DNA of 62,801 nucleotides from a virus: IMG/VR virus record IMGVR_UViG_3300028829_005419, positions 1 through 62,801 of that record. One strand, written 5' to 3'. Positions 50,725 through 60,803 of this stretch are shown piece after piece. A program made the translations under genes and the position numbers. The notes below the pieces were generated by a model that was not told the DNA's origin, ran no database searches, and saw only the letters and a list, made by a program, of their open reading frames with translations. Position 1 is the stretch's first letter; each line of letters begins with the position of its first letter.

Positions 50725-53369
50725 TGACTATATCTATTGGTCCATACAAAAATAGCATACCTTTCATTAACATACAGGATGTTAGATTTAACACGGATTC
50801 GAACGGCGACTACGCTGTAACTCTAGGGATCTCTAATGAGCAGAAAACCCTATTAAGAAAGAAAAACAAAAAGTTTAATAATTTTATATATTTTTCTAAC
50901 GCTAAAGCAGAGATTGAGTTGTTAGCATCAGATCGAGATCTACTAAAACAGACAATAAAAAACAACTCCCAAAACAACTATGCTTTTGCGCCCTCGTATA
51001 AGGACTACACAGTCAAAGCCAGAACAGAAAAAAGCAAAGATATCTACAGCTTTTTTTACCAAAAGAACTTTGTCATACCGCAAGCTAGTGATTTATATGT
51101 TTTAGTTTGTTCAACGTTGGAAGTTGGGCAGACAATCTTGGTAGGCAATGTTGTTAAAGAAACGATAGTATCTGGAAATCAAACACTTTTGAACTCAACA
51201 GTGTATAGATTAGCGGAAACCAACCCCATATACGGAACGCAGGGAACTATTTGGCCTGGATCCGCTCATATACAAAACAATAACTTTATGGTCGGGAACA
51301 CTCACATTGAAGGCTCACACCCCAATCTTGATATAACACAGGTTCCAAATATCAGAGTTAAAGATTTACGAATCATACGAACCATAGATTCTTTAAACTT
51401 TCGATATACAAAGATGAATAATAGCTATTTCTCTCCGATAACCTTGTCTCGGGGAAGCAATGGCAAAGTTAATGGCTCATTTACATTCAATATATTAAAC
51501 TTCGCTAAAAACAACACTAGATTTGGAGGACTAATAGAAAATAATCAAACCCTCCTAACAGCCGTAAACATTAAGGATATAATCATCTACCAAAAATCAT
51601 CCGGCTATGAAGCAGCAGGAAACTCTTTGACTCCCGGGCGCTCCCAAAAGTGTGGCTTAAAAGAGGACAGCAGATATAAGAGAGTGGCTAGTTTGAGAGA
51701 CGGATGCTCTATCGTTGATAACATTCTAAATGACGGCAATCTAGGTCAAGTATTTTTTGTTGATCAGACAACAGAGGGCATAAACTCTGGTGTGGCTGAA
51801 TACAAAGCAGAGATTATTCTTGAAGACAATACAAAAGAACTAATAGAAAGCTTATTGGCTCCACTCCGCGCAAGTATGAGAAAGATTTCTTCGATTAGAG
51901 AGATTCCCGATTTACAATCATCCTATATGGAGATTATCAATGATTTTCTTTCTTCTGTTCAAGTAATCCTTGGAGCACAACCATTCAGCACTTACTCAAG
52001 AAGACAGTGGAAGAAAAACTTATTAGCATTTATTAACAGATTTAATCCAAGTTATGACTCGGATAAGCAGATGTTTTTATCTATTATGAATGACTACATT
52101 AGTAAGTTAGAGAGCATTCTGCATCCAAAGAAGAAAAAAGATGAAACCTTTAGCGTTGACTCAAAAATATACATGTCAACTCACGATCCAACATTGAGAG
52201 TAGAATATATTTTCGGGGAAGTATATTACTTTACGGGGACTAAAGATTTTGGATTAAACTATCTTGACGATAACGTGACGGAAGTTACGCCGGCACTACC
52301 AAGCATCTCCTTTTCTGACTATACAACGCGCGCCAATAGTGAAGTATCAAAATATAATATAACGAATACTCAAGCTGATGTGCTGAATCCATTTGGTTAT
52401 TTAACCGCTAACAGCATAAACTTGTTACCTAACCCTTTAAGTATTAATACCAGAGATATATCTGTACAAACAGTTAGCGCGCTCCCACTGATAGAGTCGC
52501 GAACTAATAAGGACAGAGTGTTTAAAGCCAACAAAAGCCAGAAAGCTTCAAGCGCTGTTGACAACATTCTCGCAGGACTAAATATCTCTGCCAGAAGAAA
52601 CAAGAGGCCCCTTAGAGAAATAGCCGGCTCAAAAAAGATGTTTAAAAGCATTGTTGATGCAGAGGATTACCTCTCTGCTACATCTGACTTTATCTTTGAG
52701 AAAGGCTCGGGAACCACTCAATCTGGCTCAACGACCTCAAATGTTACAGCAACGCCGTCTGTTGATATATATTCAAACTCTCTAATAGGAAATATTGTAG
52801 AACAAAGTGTAACTTCCTTCGTTCCTGTTACAACAATAACAAACCAAGAGGCACTTGCAGGATCCCCAGCCTTACAGAAGTTTAATGAGGACAATACAGT
52901 CTTACAAAGTGGCTCGGCTCTATCAAATGCTATAAACTATAACTCTGTGGCGCAAGTTCAGTATTTAGATTCATACGATGTTACGGTAGGTGTGGCAAAT
53001 CAAAACTGGAAACTACTAAATAAGGAAAAGTTTAGCAAAGCTAGCACAGAGGATAAGCCGCTTATGTGTAGATTGGTTAAAGTATCTGACGCCGTGGGAA
53101 CTTCTGACATTTTAAACATGGAGCCTATGACTAGTATGTTTATTGTAGGAACGCCAAGTGTTTCTAATAACAAAAGAAGTATCTCGGGTAACACAAATAA
53201 AGTAAAGAGAAGCGTTGCAAACGAAATGCCCAGCATAGATTTGGATGATGTTGGGATCTTGTATTCAAAAAACATTACTTTGAGTCGATCAACCTCACGA
53301 AACACGCGCTCGACTTCACAGTCTAACCAAACCCGTGAACTATCTATAGAAACAAATACGGATTATTAG
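50724..53369 (+). CDS. Large tail structural protein
   Basis: 881 residues from ATG 50724, preferred over a GTG six bases earlier because AGGAG is 8 nt upstream. The sequence has a beta-rich N-terminal half, a helical part at about 370-470 and a Ser/Thr-rich C-terminus. No family recognised. It is part of the uninterrupted tail block. Confidence 0.6.
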   Translation: MTISIGPYKNSIPFINIQDVRFNTDSNGDYAVTLGISNEQKTLLRKKNKKFNNFIYFSNAKAEIELLASDRDLLKQTIKNNSQNNYAFAPSYKDYTVKARTEKSKDIYSFFYQKNFVIPQASDLYVLVCSTLEVGQTILVGNVVKETIVSGNQTLLNSTVYRLAETNPIYGTQGTIWPGSAHIQNNNFMVGNTHIEGSHPNLDITQVPNIRVKDLRIIRTIDSLNFRYTKMNNSYFSPITLSRGSNGKVNGSFTFNILNFAKNNTRFGGLIENNQTLLTAVNIKDIIIYQKSSGYEAAGNSLTPGRSQKCGLKEDSRYKRVASLRDGCSIVDNILNDGNLGQVFFVDQTTEGINSGVAEYKAEIILEDNTKELIESLLAPLRASMRKISSIREIPDLQSSYMEIINDFLSSVQVILGAQPFSTYSRRQWKKNLLAFINRFNPSYDSDKQMFLSIMNDYISKLESILHPKKKKDETFSVDSKIYMSTHDPTLRVEYIFGEVYYFTGTKDFGLNYLDDNVTEVTPALPSISFSDYTTRANSEVSKYNITNTQADVLNPFGYLTANSINLLPNPLSINTRDISVQTVSALPLIESRTNKDRVFKANKSQKASSAVDNILAGLNISARRNKRPLREIAGSKKMFKSIVDAEDYLSATSDFIFEKGSGTTQSGSTTSNVTATPSVDIYSNSLIGNIVEQSVTSFVPVTTITNQEALAGSPALQKFNEDNTVLQSGSALSNAINYNSVAQVQYLDSYDVTVGVANQNWKLLNKEKFSKASTEDKPLMCRLVKVSDAVGTSDILNMEPMTSMFIVGTPSVSNNKRSISGNTNKVKRSVANEMPSIDLDDVGILYSKNITLSRSTSRNTRSTSQSNQTRELSIETNTDY

Positions 53370-53372
53370 AAT

Positions 53373-56063
53373 ATGGCTATCATACAAGACAAATCATTAA
53401 AAGATCAGCTACTTCTAGTAGATTATCGATTGGATGGACCAAAGGATCGCGGCATTGATACCCCAAATACCGCCAGAGTTGATGGAAAGACTGTGGATTT
53501 TCACCCAATGGTAAGAGACAACTGGGGAACTGCTGATTCTCTTAGAGGTCTTATGGCTTCATATTATACTGCGTATAATGGCTCTAATGGACCAGCGCTA
53601 TATAACTATGAGAATTCTCTATTGCACCTAATCACTGGGGGGAATATTGCTGCTGGGGCTTTCGATGAGGAACCTGATGGAATAGGAAGATTAAATAAAC
53701 AAGTTGCTGATCCCGCGGGAGGAACCAACATAATCCTATCAGCCCTATTTCTGGATGATGACCAATCCATATCGTTTACTAGAAAAGTGCGAGCTTGGAA
53801 CTCTTACAATGCGGCACCTTATAGTTGGTATCGAGATAACTTTGAAGAGTATATAATAGGACCAAATGTTACGATTGTGGATCGCGTAACAGAAGAAGAA
53901 GCTACTTACGGAGGTCTCTTAAACGGAGGTCTTAATAGAGCTTACTTCGATCACACATCAAACTATTATTTATTTTCCCCAATCAAGAATGTAAGACAGG
54001 CATCTGGACTCACAACTAACGTAGAACCAGTCTATAACTATTATGTTAACTCAAATCCAGATTACGAAGATGTAGTAGAAAAGCTCCAAGAATACTTTAT
54101 TCCAAATGCTTATTATCTTCAGTTAGAGCTTCAAAATACTTCATCGGAGTTTTTGGCACCTTATCATAGGATAGCCATAACGATGGATGGAATGATTCCT
54201 TGGTTTAATACAACAGGGTTTGGCTCTGCTCTGGAAACAAATAGCGGCGTATATTACAATCTCTACTCGGATAATATGACATCTATCCCGACAGGATTTG
54301 ATCCGTCAATAGTAAAAAGCAACAATGGCGATACTGCTGTTTTGTATTCTGATTTAGCCGTTTTAAATGAGGATTCAATCATTGATGAAAGTTTGCCTTA
54401 CTATAATAAGCTAACGATTGGGTTTGAGACAGACAGAACAACTGGGGATATTTCTAGTAACGCGTCCTTAATGACACAACTGATTCAGAATGAGGATACT
54501 AAAGATTTTGTAGATATCTTACAAGCTTACGCGATCATCAAAGATAAGACAACCAATGCTAGTGCTCGCTTTTCAACACGAAAGAAAGTGGTATCAAACT
54601 CTACTACTGGGGACTTTGCATTTAGCACTTCCGATACAGACTACAAGGAGTTGTTCACTTTACACCCAGATAACCAAATCCTATTTACTGCCATGCTGGC
54701 ACCAAATGGCAACAATATTGATGTTGATATTTCTGGGATCGCAGATGGTCCAAACAAGATTCAAGATAAATATGGGGTAAGATTTCTTAGAGATTATTTT
54801 GGAAAAACCGAAGAAGGCGCGCTAGAACTGGATACCATGTCTGCTCTTCATACATTTGGTTTCCTATCCGATAATGACAAACTAGAATCATTTAAAAGAA
54901 CACTCAAAGAAGTTTATGAAAATAAGTCTTGCGATACTGAAACTTTATTGTATATTGTAGAGAAGTATAGAGGCTCTGCGGAGGAAGGTCTATCAGAAGA
55001 GCCAGTTCAGACATTTTACATATCACCAAAGTTTCTTCCCTCTCCTCCGGTAGATACAACCTATTATGACACTCAAATCAAATACGGTCAAAAATACACA
55101 TATGTATTTAAAAAGGTTATATTAGTATTTGGAAATGAATATAAGTACAATAACGTTGAGTTTGATGAACCTCAGGTGATTTATGAATCTCAAGGAACTG
55201 GCGTCATATATGGACCAACTCAAGGATTTAACTTAGAGTTTGAAAATAAGATATCCATAAAAGCATTGGTCGTCCCGTATTCCTTTGAGGGATTGACTGT
55301 ATCAGTTGTCGATAAGCCACCGGTATCCCCAGATATATCTTTCTATCCTGTAAAGGGCGTTAGAAATAAAGTTAAGATTTTATTAAACACAAATTTTGGT
55401 GACTTTTACGACAAGCCAGTTGAAATATTAGATTCAGATAGAGGATATATCGAAGAAGAATATTTCGGACAGACTGGGGAAAACTTATCCTACAACCAGA
55501 TTATTTCACAAAATAAAAAAATCAGGTATAAATCAGACGATATGATTGATCGGTATGAGTTATTCCGTATTAGCGAGAAACCGAAATCTTATAAAGACTT
55601 CAACAATAATGCTATCACGGTAGACCCTAATATAGGAACCCCGGGATACTTTGAAGATGCAATATCAACAAATCAGAAGTATTACTATTGCGCCCGGGCC
55701 ATAGATATTCACAATAATATATCAAACCCAACTTATATTTTTGAACTTGAAATGGTTGATAACAATGATCAAATCTATTTAAGACAGAGTGTTTTTGCTT
55801 TCAAAGCAAGCAAGCCAACGTATCTTAAGGACGGAAGAAGATTTATTTATATTGAACCAAGTTTTCAGCAAGTCGCTCTGGAGTCTGAAGTCAACCCTCC
55901 ATCCAACATAGACGAAACCCCGGAAGACAGTATATTAGGGGTAGATGGGGTTAATAAAGTTTGGACTAAAACCTTCAAACTAAGAGTGACAAGCAAGAAG
56001 ACTGGAAAGAAAATGGATCTTAACTTAACGTTTAAGAACCCCGGGGTCACAAATGCAAGTTAA
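53373..56063 (+). CDS. Large tail structural protein
   Basis: 896 residues. Rich in Tyr, Asn and Asp, as tail proteins often are; YSWYRDNFEEYIIGP and YCARAIDIHNNISNPT (near residue 770) recall fibronectin type III-like beta domains. No enzyme motif. A 41-nt gap with an ACTATTTA motif follows. Confidence 0.6.
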   Translation: MAIIQDKSLKDQLLLVDYRLDGPKDRGIDTPNTARVDGKTVDFHPMVRDNWGTADSLRGLMASYYTAYNGSNGPALYNYENSLLHLITGGNIAAGAFDEEPDGIGRLNKQVADPAGGTNIILSALFLDDDQSISFTRKVRAWNSYNAAPYSWYRDNFEEYIIGPNVTIVDRVTEEEATYGGLLNGGLNRAYFDHTSNYYLFSPIKNVRQASGLTTNVEPVYNYYVNSNPDYEDVVEKLQEYFIPNAYYLQLELQNTSSEFLAPYHRIAITMDGMIPWFNTTGFGSALETNSGVYYNLYSDNMTSIPTGFDPSIVKSNNGDTAVLYSDLAVLNEDSIIDESLPYYNKLTIGFETDRTTGDISSNASLMTQLIQNEDTKDFVDILQAYAIIKDKTTNASARFSTRKKVVSNSTTGDFAFSTSDTDYKELFTLHPDNQILFTAMLAPNGNNIDVDISGIADGPNKIQDKYGVRFLRDYFGKTEEGALELDTMSALHTFGFLSDNDKLESFKRTLKEVYENKSCDTETLLYIVEKYRGSAEEGLSEEPVQTFYISPKFLPSPPVDTTYYDTQIKYGQKYTYVFKKVILVFGNEYKYNNVEFDEPQVIYESQGTGVIYGPTQGFNLEFENKISIKALVVPYSFEGLTVSVVDKPPVSPDISFYPVKGVRNKVKILLNTNFGDFYDKPVEILDSDRGYIEEEYFGQTGENLSYNQIISQNKKIRYKSDDMIDRYELFRISEKPKSYKDFNNNAITVDPNIGTPGYFEDAISTNQKYYYCARAIDIHNNISNPTYIFELEMVDNNDQIYLRQSVFAFKASKPTYLKDGRRFIYIEPSFQQVALESEVNPPSNIDETPEDSILGVDGVNKVWTKTFKLRVTSKKTGKKMDLNLTFKNPGVTNAS

Positions 56064-56104
56064 TAAAAACATTTCAATACTATTTATAGGAAGAGGATAA
56101 TAAT

Positions 56105-57046
56105 ATGGGATTCTTAGACAACTCAGGTGATATTATCTTAGATGCTGTTTTAACAGATCTAGGAAGAAAAAGATTAGCAGAAGGAAATGGAAGATTTAAC
56201 ATTTCCAAGTTCGCTCTTGGCGATGATGAGATTGATTACGGACTGTACGACAAGAACAACACAAGCGGTTCTGCGTACTACGATATCAATATTCTTCAAA
56301 CACCTGTTTTGGAATCATTTACTAATAATATGTCAAGTATGAAATCTAGATTACTTTCATACTCTCGCAACGATTTGTTATATCTTCCTGTGATACTAGC
56401 AAACACTAACGATGATGCTCAACCATTTTACACAGGCTTAAGCTCCTATATTAACTTGGTCGACTCGACCACGGTTAATGCTTTGACTAATGAAAAAACC
56501 TCCTTGACAGCCGGAATCTTTAATGGTTTCAACCCGGCTCAGGGATTAAATCATGTTCAAGCCGATCAGGGATTAGATACGACCGAGCTTTCAAATGAGA
56601 TTTCGTTAGTTGATGAGGATGATACACTAGTAGAGACGCAGTATTTTGTTCAGATTGATAATCGTCTTGGACAACTTCGCGACCCTACGAACGCATCAGT
56701 ACAAAGTATATCTCCCTCTTCTATTGATGATGATAATATTGCTACATACATTTTTTCCATAAACGATGGTACTAATGTAATAGGAAATATACCCACCGGC
56801 GCCTCTTCTATCATTCGAGGACCACGCGGTACTAGAATCCAGTTTAAGGTGGCAGCATCTTTGGATCTAAGGACAAGTGCTTTCTTGTTTAATCAACTCG
56901 GAAGTGCCGGCGCCTCAAACATTACAAGCGGTGGCAATACTTTGCTAGCCGCAGATTATAAGTTTATCGATTCAACAGTTAGAATCTCTGGTGTTTCAAC
57001 TGGTTACACACTTGATATTCCAATCCGGTTCGTTAAGAAAAACTAG
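56105..57046 (+). CDS. Tail structural protein, LTxxGRxRLAxG family
   Basis: 313 residues. LDAVLTDLGRKRLAEGNGRFNISKFALGDDEIDYGLY at the start is the conserved part shared with the gene at 49813; I recall similar starts in structural proteins of other large marine phages. The C-terminal half is beta-rich (RTSAFLFNQLGSAG). A good AGGA ribosome site and an ACTATTTA element at 56079 precede it. Confidence 0.65.
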   Translation: MGFLDNSGDIILDAVLTDLGRKRLAEGNGRFNISKFALGDDEIDYGLYDKNNTSGSAYYDINILQTPVLESFTNNMSSMKSRLLSYSRNDLLYLPVILANTNDDAQPFYTGLSSYINLVDSTTVNALTNEKTSLTAGIFNGFNPAQGLNHVQADQGLDTTELSNEISLVDEDDTLVETQYFVQIDNRLGQLRDPTNASVQSISPSSIDDDNIATYIFSINDGTNVIGNIPTGASSIIRGPRGTRIQFKVAASLDLRTSAFLFNQLGSAGASNITSGGNTLLAADYKFIDSTVRISGVSTGYTLDIPIRFVKKN

Positions 57047-57065
57047 TTAATAAAAGGATATTATA

Positions 57066-58112
57066 ATGGCAACTTCATTTAAAGCGTTAGAGACAGCAAA
57101 AGACTCGGTAGTAACAAGAAACTTACTACATGAGGCAATACCGATTACGGGATCAATAGTATCCGGAACATATGCGGACAACAACATTAAGAACTTTTCA
57201 CACGGAATGTTCCAGTCAGTTTATGATTACCCATACTTAAGTTCTTCGGCAAACCACATTTTTGATTTAACTTGTGGATATACTGCGACTTCTGGCTTGT
57301 CCGGTGCAGCATCGACCCAGAATGCTAAAAAGATTAACATCTATAATCAGATGGCTCAGGTGCTTGTCGGTTTTGATGAAAACAGTGCCGTTCGACCTTT
57401 TGACGAAGATGGAGATCTTACCGGTGGAACAAAGATTAATGAAGCTTATTTCATTAACTTTACAAGACTGCTTGCCAAAGATGAGGTTAAGAAGGGTTCT
57501 TTCACCCTAACACTTGGTGCGGGAACCTCATATGCCTCCCCATTCGGAGCAAATACAATCGATTTGGTAGACTTTAGCGGCTCCAACGGTTACAAGGTCA
57601 ACTCTCCAGCAGGAGAGTATGGTATCTTGTATGCCACCGGCTCTGCATTGGCGGGTGCTGGATATCAGAAGGCGGGACTTCTTTATTACCAAGCCGGCAT
57701 TGCTGTTGTAACAGCATCGGTATTTGGAGATCTCTTAACAACATCAGCGGAAATGGACTCATCTGGAAATGAGATTGATGATATCTTGACAGGTTCTACT
57801 ATTACTGTTTGTTCCGATGATCTTCGTCACCGCGTTCAGAACATTTCTTTCAACAACACAACAGAGTTGAACTCCACGATTTATTTCTGCCGCGTGAATA
57901 ACACAGACTTTAATTATTCATCAAACCAGACATATCTCTCAGCGAGCAAGATGGTAGTGAAAACTAACTCTCAGGATCTTCCAGTATCTTACATAACATC
58001 AGTTGGTCTATACTCACCTGATAATGAGTTGCTGGCGGTTGCTAAGTTGTCTGAACCTTTGAAGAACGATCCATCAACAGAGCTTACTATTCGCGTGCGC
58101 TTGGATTACTAA
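57066..58112 (+). CDS. Tail structural protein, paralogue of the next gene
   Basis: 348 residues. Its C-terminus (SYITSVGLYSPDNELLAVAK...IRVRLDY) matches that of the next gene (TYISKIGIYDEDRNLIGIAK...FKIKLDI), and both carry a N-Y/H-S-x-N-x-T-Y element before it. It probably forms a repeated subunit of the tail or fibre. Translation start has AAGGA upstream. Confidence 0.65.
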   Translation: MATSFKALETAKDSVVTRNLLHEAIPITGSIVSGTYADNNIKNFSHGMFQSVYDYPYLSSSANHIFDLTCGYTATSGLSGAASTQNAKKINIYNQMAQVLVGFDENSAVRPFDEDGDLTGGTKINEAYFINFTRLLAKDEVKKGSFTLTLGAGTSYASPFGANTIDLVDFSGSNGYKVNSPAGEYGILYATGSALAGAGYQKAGLLYYQAGIAVVTASVFGDLLTTSAEMDSSGNEIDDILTGSTITVCSDDLRHRVQNISFNNTTELNSTIYFCRVNNTDFNYSSNQTYLSASKMVVKTNSQDLPVSYITSVGLYSPDNELLAVAKLSEPLKNDPSTELTIRVRLDY

Positions 58113-58118
58113 AAACTG

Positions 58119-58133
58119 GCTCTCTTTGAGAGC
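58119..58133 (+). terminator. Hairpin between paired tail genes
   Basis: GCTCTC-TTT-GAGAGC forms a perfect 6-bp stem with a 3-nt loop in the 32-nt gap after the first paralogue. No T-run follows, so it is a weak terminator at best; it may be an RNA processing or stability element. Confidence 0.35.
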
Positions 58134-58144
58134 AGATTCTCATT

Positions 58145-59353
58145 ATGCCGTATTATCGTTTTAAACAAAATGAGATATTTAACAACACATTAAAGACATA
58201 TCCAAGTGTTAAGTTTTTGGTATATAGTGGTTCATCTTACTATAATAGCGCTCCTAATATCTCTGGTGCTTTTGCCGATCCAATCAGACTAACTGATGCC
58301 GGCAAGGTATCTTTATACGAACTAAATATTGACAGAGCATCTACCTCAACCGGTCGCAAAATCGGAGAAGTTGATGATACAGGTCTTATTTTCCCTTTCG
58401 TTGTTAAGAACGGAACAAGAATAGATTTTAGAACTTCCACAGAAGCATCGTTTAACTCGGCATCATATGGAGATGTTATAGTAAGTTCCTACCCATTTGC
58501 TTCGGGGATCACAAAAGAATACTATGACACCTCAACTGCGCGAGTAGGAACAGTCTCTTCTTTAACAAGCGGGTATGTATCTCACCTACGCGCTCTTAAA
58601 AATACTATCAATCACTATAACTATGTGAATACACACTTTGAATATTCATCATCATTACATCAAAGAGATTTTGACACAGCCGAAGTTGGTCTAGTAAACA
58701 TACCATCTATTTTTTATGGGTCTCAAATCAAAAAAGGATCGGTAAACCTAGAATACTACTTTACAGGAACCTTGATTGCGAGAGCACAAGACACGAATAG
58801 AGACGGAGTTCTGTATTCTACCTATGGAGCCGACTCCGGCAGCGCTGTTGGCTTGACACTCTACAACGAAGGCTTTGTCATACTGACAGGTTCTACGGCT
58901 CTAAACTCAAGCACAGACACATACAAGCCTGCTAGTGATAATCCAAAGTGGATATACTTTGCCCAGTCTATTTCCGGGTCAATCACAGCACCAAACTCTT
59001 CTTACATAATGGAAATGAGTGGAACGTCTTATACACAAACTCTTACGATGTTTGCGACAGCCCAGAAGGGCGATTTAAACCACTCAAATAACCCAACATA
59101 TGTTGAATATTCAACTGGGGATTTTGCGGCAACCAGTTCTCACGCATATCAAGAGTTGACGACAAGACAAATAAAGAATATAGTTAACTCTCCTTACCCT
59201 GACCCAACCGGATCATTTGAGAAAACAACATATATCTCAAAGATCGGCATCTACGATGAAGACAGAAACCTTATTGGAATCGCAAAAGTCGCAACACCAG
59301 TAAAGAAAACCGTAGAGCGAGACTTCACATTTAAGATTAAGTTAGATATATAG
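58145..59353 (+). CDS. Tail structural protein, paralogue of the previous gene
   Basis: 402 residues. The C-terminal 45 residues align with those of the gene at 57066, but an extra region at about 90-180 makes it longer. Ser/Thr/Tyr-rich, with no enzyme motif. Last gene of the tail block; an ACTATTTA element begins four bases after its stop. Confidence 0.65.
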   Translation: MPYYRFKQNEIFNNTLKTYPSVKFLVYSGSSYYNSAPNISGAFADPIRLTDAGKVSLYELNIDRASTSTGRKIGEVDDTGLIFPFVVKNGTRIDFRTSTEASFNSASYGDVIVSSYPFASGITKEYYDTSTARVGTVSSLTSGYVSHLRALKNTINHYNYVNTHFEYSSSLHQRDFDTAEVGLVNIPSIFYGSQIKKGSVNLEYYFTGTLIARAQDTNRDGVLYSTYGADSGSAVGLTLYNEGFVILTGSTALNSSTDTYKPASDNPKWIYFAQSISGSITAPNSSYIMEMSGTSYTQTLTMFATAQKGDLNHSNNPTYVEYSTGDFAATSSHAYQELTTRQIKNIVNSPYPDPTGSFEKTTYISKIGIYDEDRNLIGIAKVATPVKKTVERDFTFKIKLDI

Positions 59354-59368
59354 CAAACTATTTAAAAT

Positions 59369-60790
59369 ATGATCCGCATCAAAATAATCAAAGAATCAAA
59401 ATCTCTTCTTCAAGAACTTGATTACGAACAAGTTAAACAAAGATTTGATTCCAAGAAGTTTAAAAGGGCCGCAGCAAACCCTGGACCCCGCGCTCCGATC
59501 CCTACATATGTCTCCCCACCATGGTCTCCTGAGGAGACGCAAGACCATTTGGCTAAACAAGTGCTGAATGCAGTCCCGGCAGATATTACGGAAAAAGACA
59601 AAGCAACTGCCCTTAACTGGCTAATATCCACAGCGATCGCAACTCGCTTTACTGGACTGGGACCTGAGATTCGCAGCCAACTTGAAACCTTCTTTCAGAT
59701 TAAACAGCAAAAACTAGATCGCCTTCTTAATAAAAAAGATATTAACCAGATTAAAGACTTCGCTGAGTTATATAACATTGTTAATAAGGCCCGCGGCCCC
59801 TACAAAGATCATCTAGCATCTAAGGTAAATCCAACGCAAGCAAAAGCAGGCGAAAAACTTATTCACTCTGACAACGAATGGGACGTTTATATCCCTGAAA
59901 CAAAAGCAGCCGCTTGTTCTTTGGGCAAAGGCACCGAGTGGTGTACTGCTGCGCCAGGATTGGACTATTATGACCAGTACCACGAGCCAGACGATCCACT
60001 TATCATCTTCAAGCATAAAAAAGATTCCTCCAAAGATGTTCAGATCCACTTTGGAACAGAACAGTTTATGGATGTTACTGATGACGAGATTGGTGCTTTC
60101 ATGGAGGCCAAACTTGTTCTCTTACTTAAGGGAAATAAGTTTCTTCCAGAAAAGATACTTAATATAGTTAACACTTATGATTACAAAGATTTAGGCGATG
60201 GACGCACTTTCATCAAGGCTGGCGCCGCCAAAGGTGAGTTTTGGCTTCTGAATGGCAAACTTCACCGTGAAGACGGCCCCGCGGCTGTATATGCTAGCGG
60301 CAACAAATCTTGGTATCTGAACGGCATACCTCATCGCGTCGATGGCCCTGCGGTTGAAGAAGCACATGGCTCCAAATATTGGTATCTAAACGGCAAACTT
60401 CACCGTGAAGGTGGACCTGCTATTGAACATCCCACCGGCCAAAAAGAATGGTATTTAAACGGCAAACACCATCGCGTAGACGGTCCTGCTATTGAGAATC
60501 CACACAAAGGCCAAAATTCTTGGTATATAAAGGGCAAACTTCACCGTGAAGATGGACCTGCTGTTATATATCGCCGCCACGGACTCGTCCAAAAAGAATG
60601 GTATTTAAACGGCAAACACCATCGCGTAGACGGTCCTGCTATTGAATATGCCGGACGACGCAGAGAATGGTATATAAAGGGCAAACACCTAGGCACCACC
60701 ACCCGCGGCGACTCGCCCCCGCCCGACTTCATCGCCGCAACCGGTGGAAAATCTTCTTTAAAACAGATCTTTAAAAAGTATCTTAAATAA
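59369..60790 (+). CDS. Two-part repeat protein: WCTA domain and HRxDGPA repeats
   Basis: 473 residues. The start MIRIKIIKESKSLLQEL has two (I/L)-x-E sites (I7-K8-E9 and L14-Q15-E16), like the leaders of the cargo genes. Residues 165-250 hold a conserved-looking block with GKGTEWCTAAPG and QFMDVTDDE that I recall from uncharacterised phage proteins. Residues 285-435 are about seven copies of a 20-24-residue unit W-Y-[LI]-[NK]-G-K-x-H-R-x-[DG]-G-P-A, as in YwqK-type antitoxin-like and MORN-like repeats. Function unknown; the form is that of an effector or a toxin-immunity-like protein that may be packaged. Confidence 0.6.
   Translation: MIRIKIIKESKSLLQELDYEQVKQRFDSKKFKRAAANPGPRAPIPTYVSPPWSPEETQDHLAKQVLNAVPADITEKDKATALNWLISTAIATRFTGLGPEIRSQLETFFQIKQQKLDRLLNKKDINQIKDFAELYNIVNKARGPYKDHLASKVNPTQAKAGEKLIHSDNEWDVYIPETKAAACSLGKGTEWCTAAPGLDYYDQYHEPDDPLIIFKHKKDSSKDVQIHFGTEQFMDVTDDEIGAFMEAKLVLLLKGNKFLPEKILNIVNTYDYKDLGDGRTFIKAGAAKGEFWLLNGKLHREDGPAAVYASGNKSWYLNGIPHRVDGPAVEEAHGSKYWYLNGKLHREGGPAIEHPTGQKEWYLNGKHHRVDGPAIENPHKGQNSWYIKGKLHREDGPAVIYRRHGLVQKEWYLNGKHHRVDGPAIEYAGRRREWYIKGKHLGTTTRGDSPPPDFIAATGGKSSLKQIFKKYLK
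60439..60645 (+). repeat. 57-bp exact direct repeat inside the repeat protein
   Basis: Bases 60439-60495 and 60589-60645 are identical, 150 nt apart, each coding for a QKEWYLNGKHHRVDGPAI unit. Other units of the protein are less alike at DNA level, so this pair was duplicated or converted recently. Confidence 0.85.
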
Positions 60791-60803
60791 TATATCATTG
60801 GTA

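Noticed and set aside
56079-56090. Reverse-strand TATAAATA late promoter
   Set aside because: The complement of CTATTTATA reads TATAAATAG, but no genes run on the reverse strand, so it would drive nothing.
60285-60700. CRISPR-like array
   Set aside because: Regular repeats are present, but they are in frame, code for HRxDGPA units and have no spacers of unique sequence of constant length.
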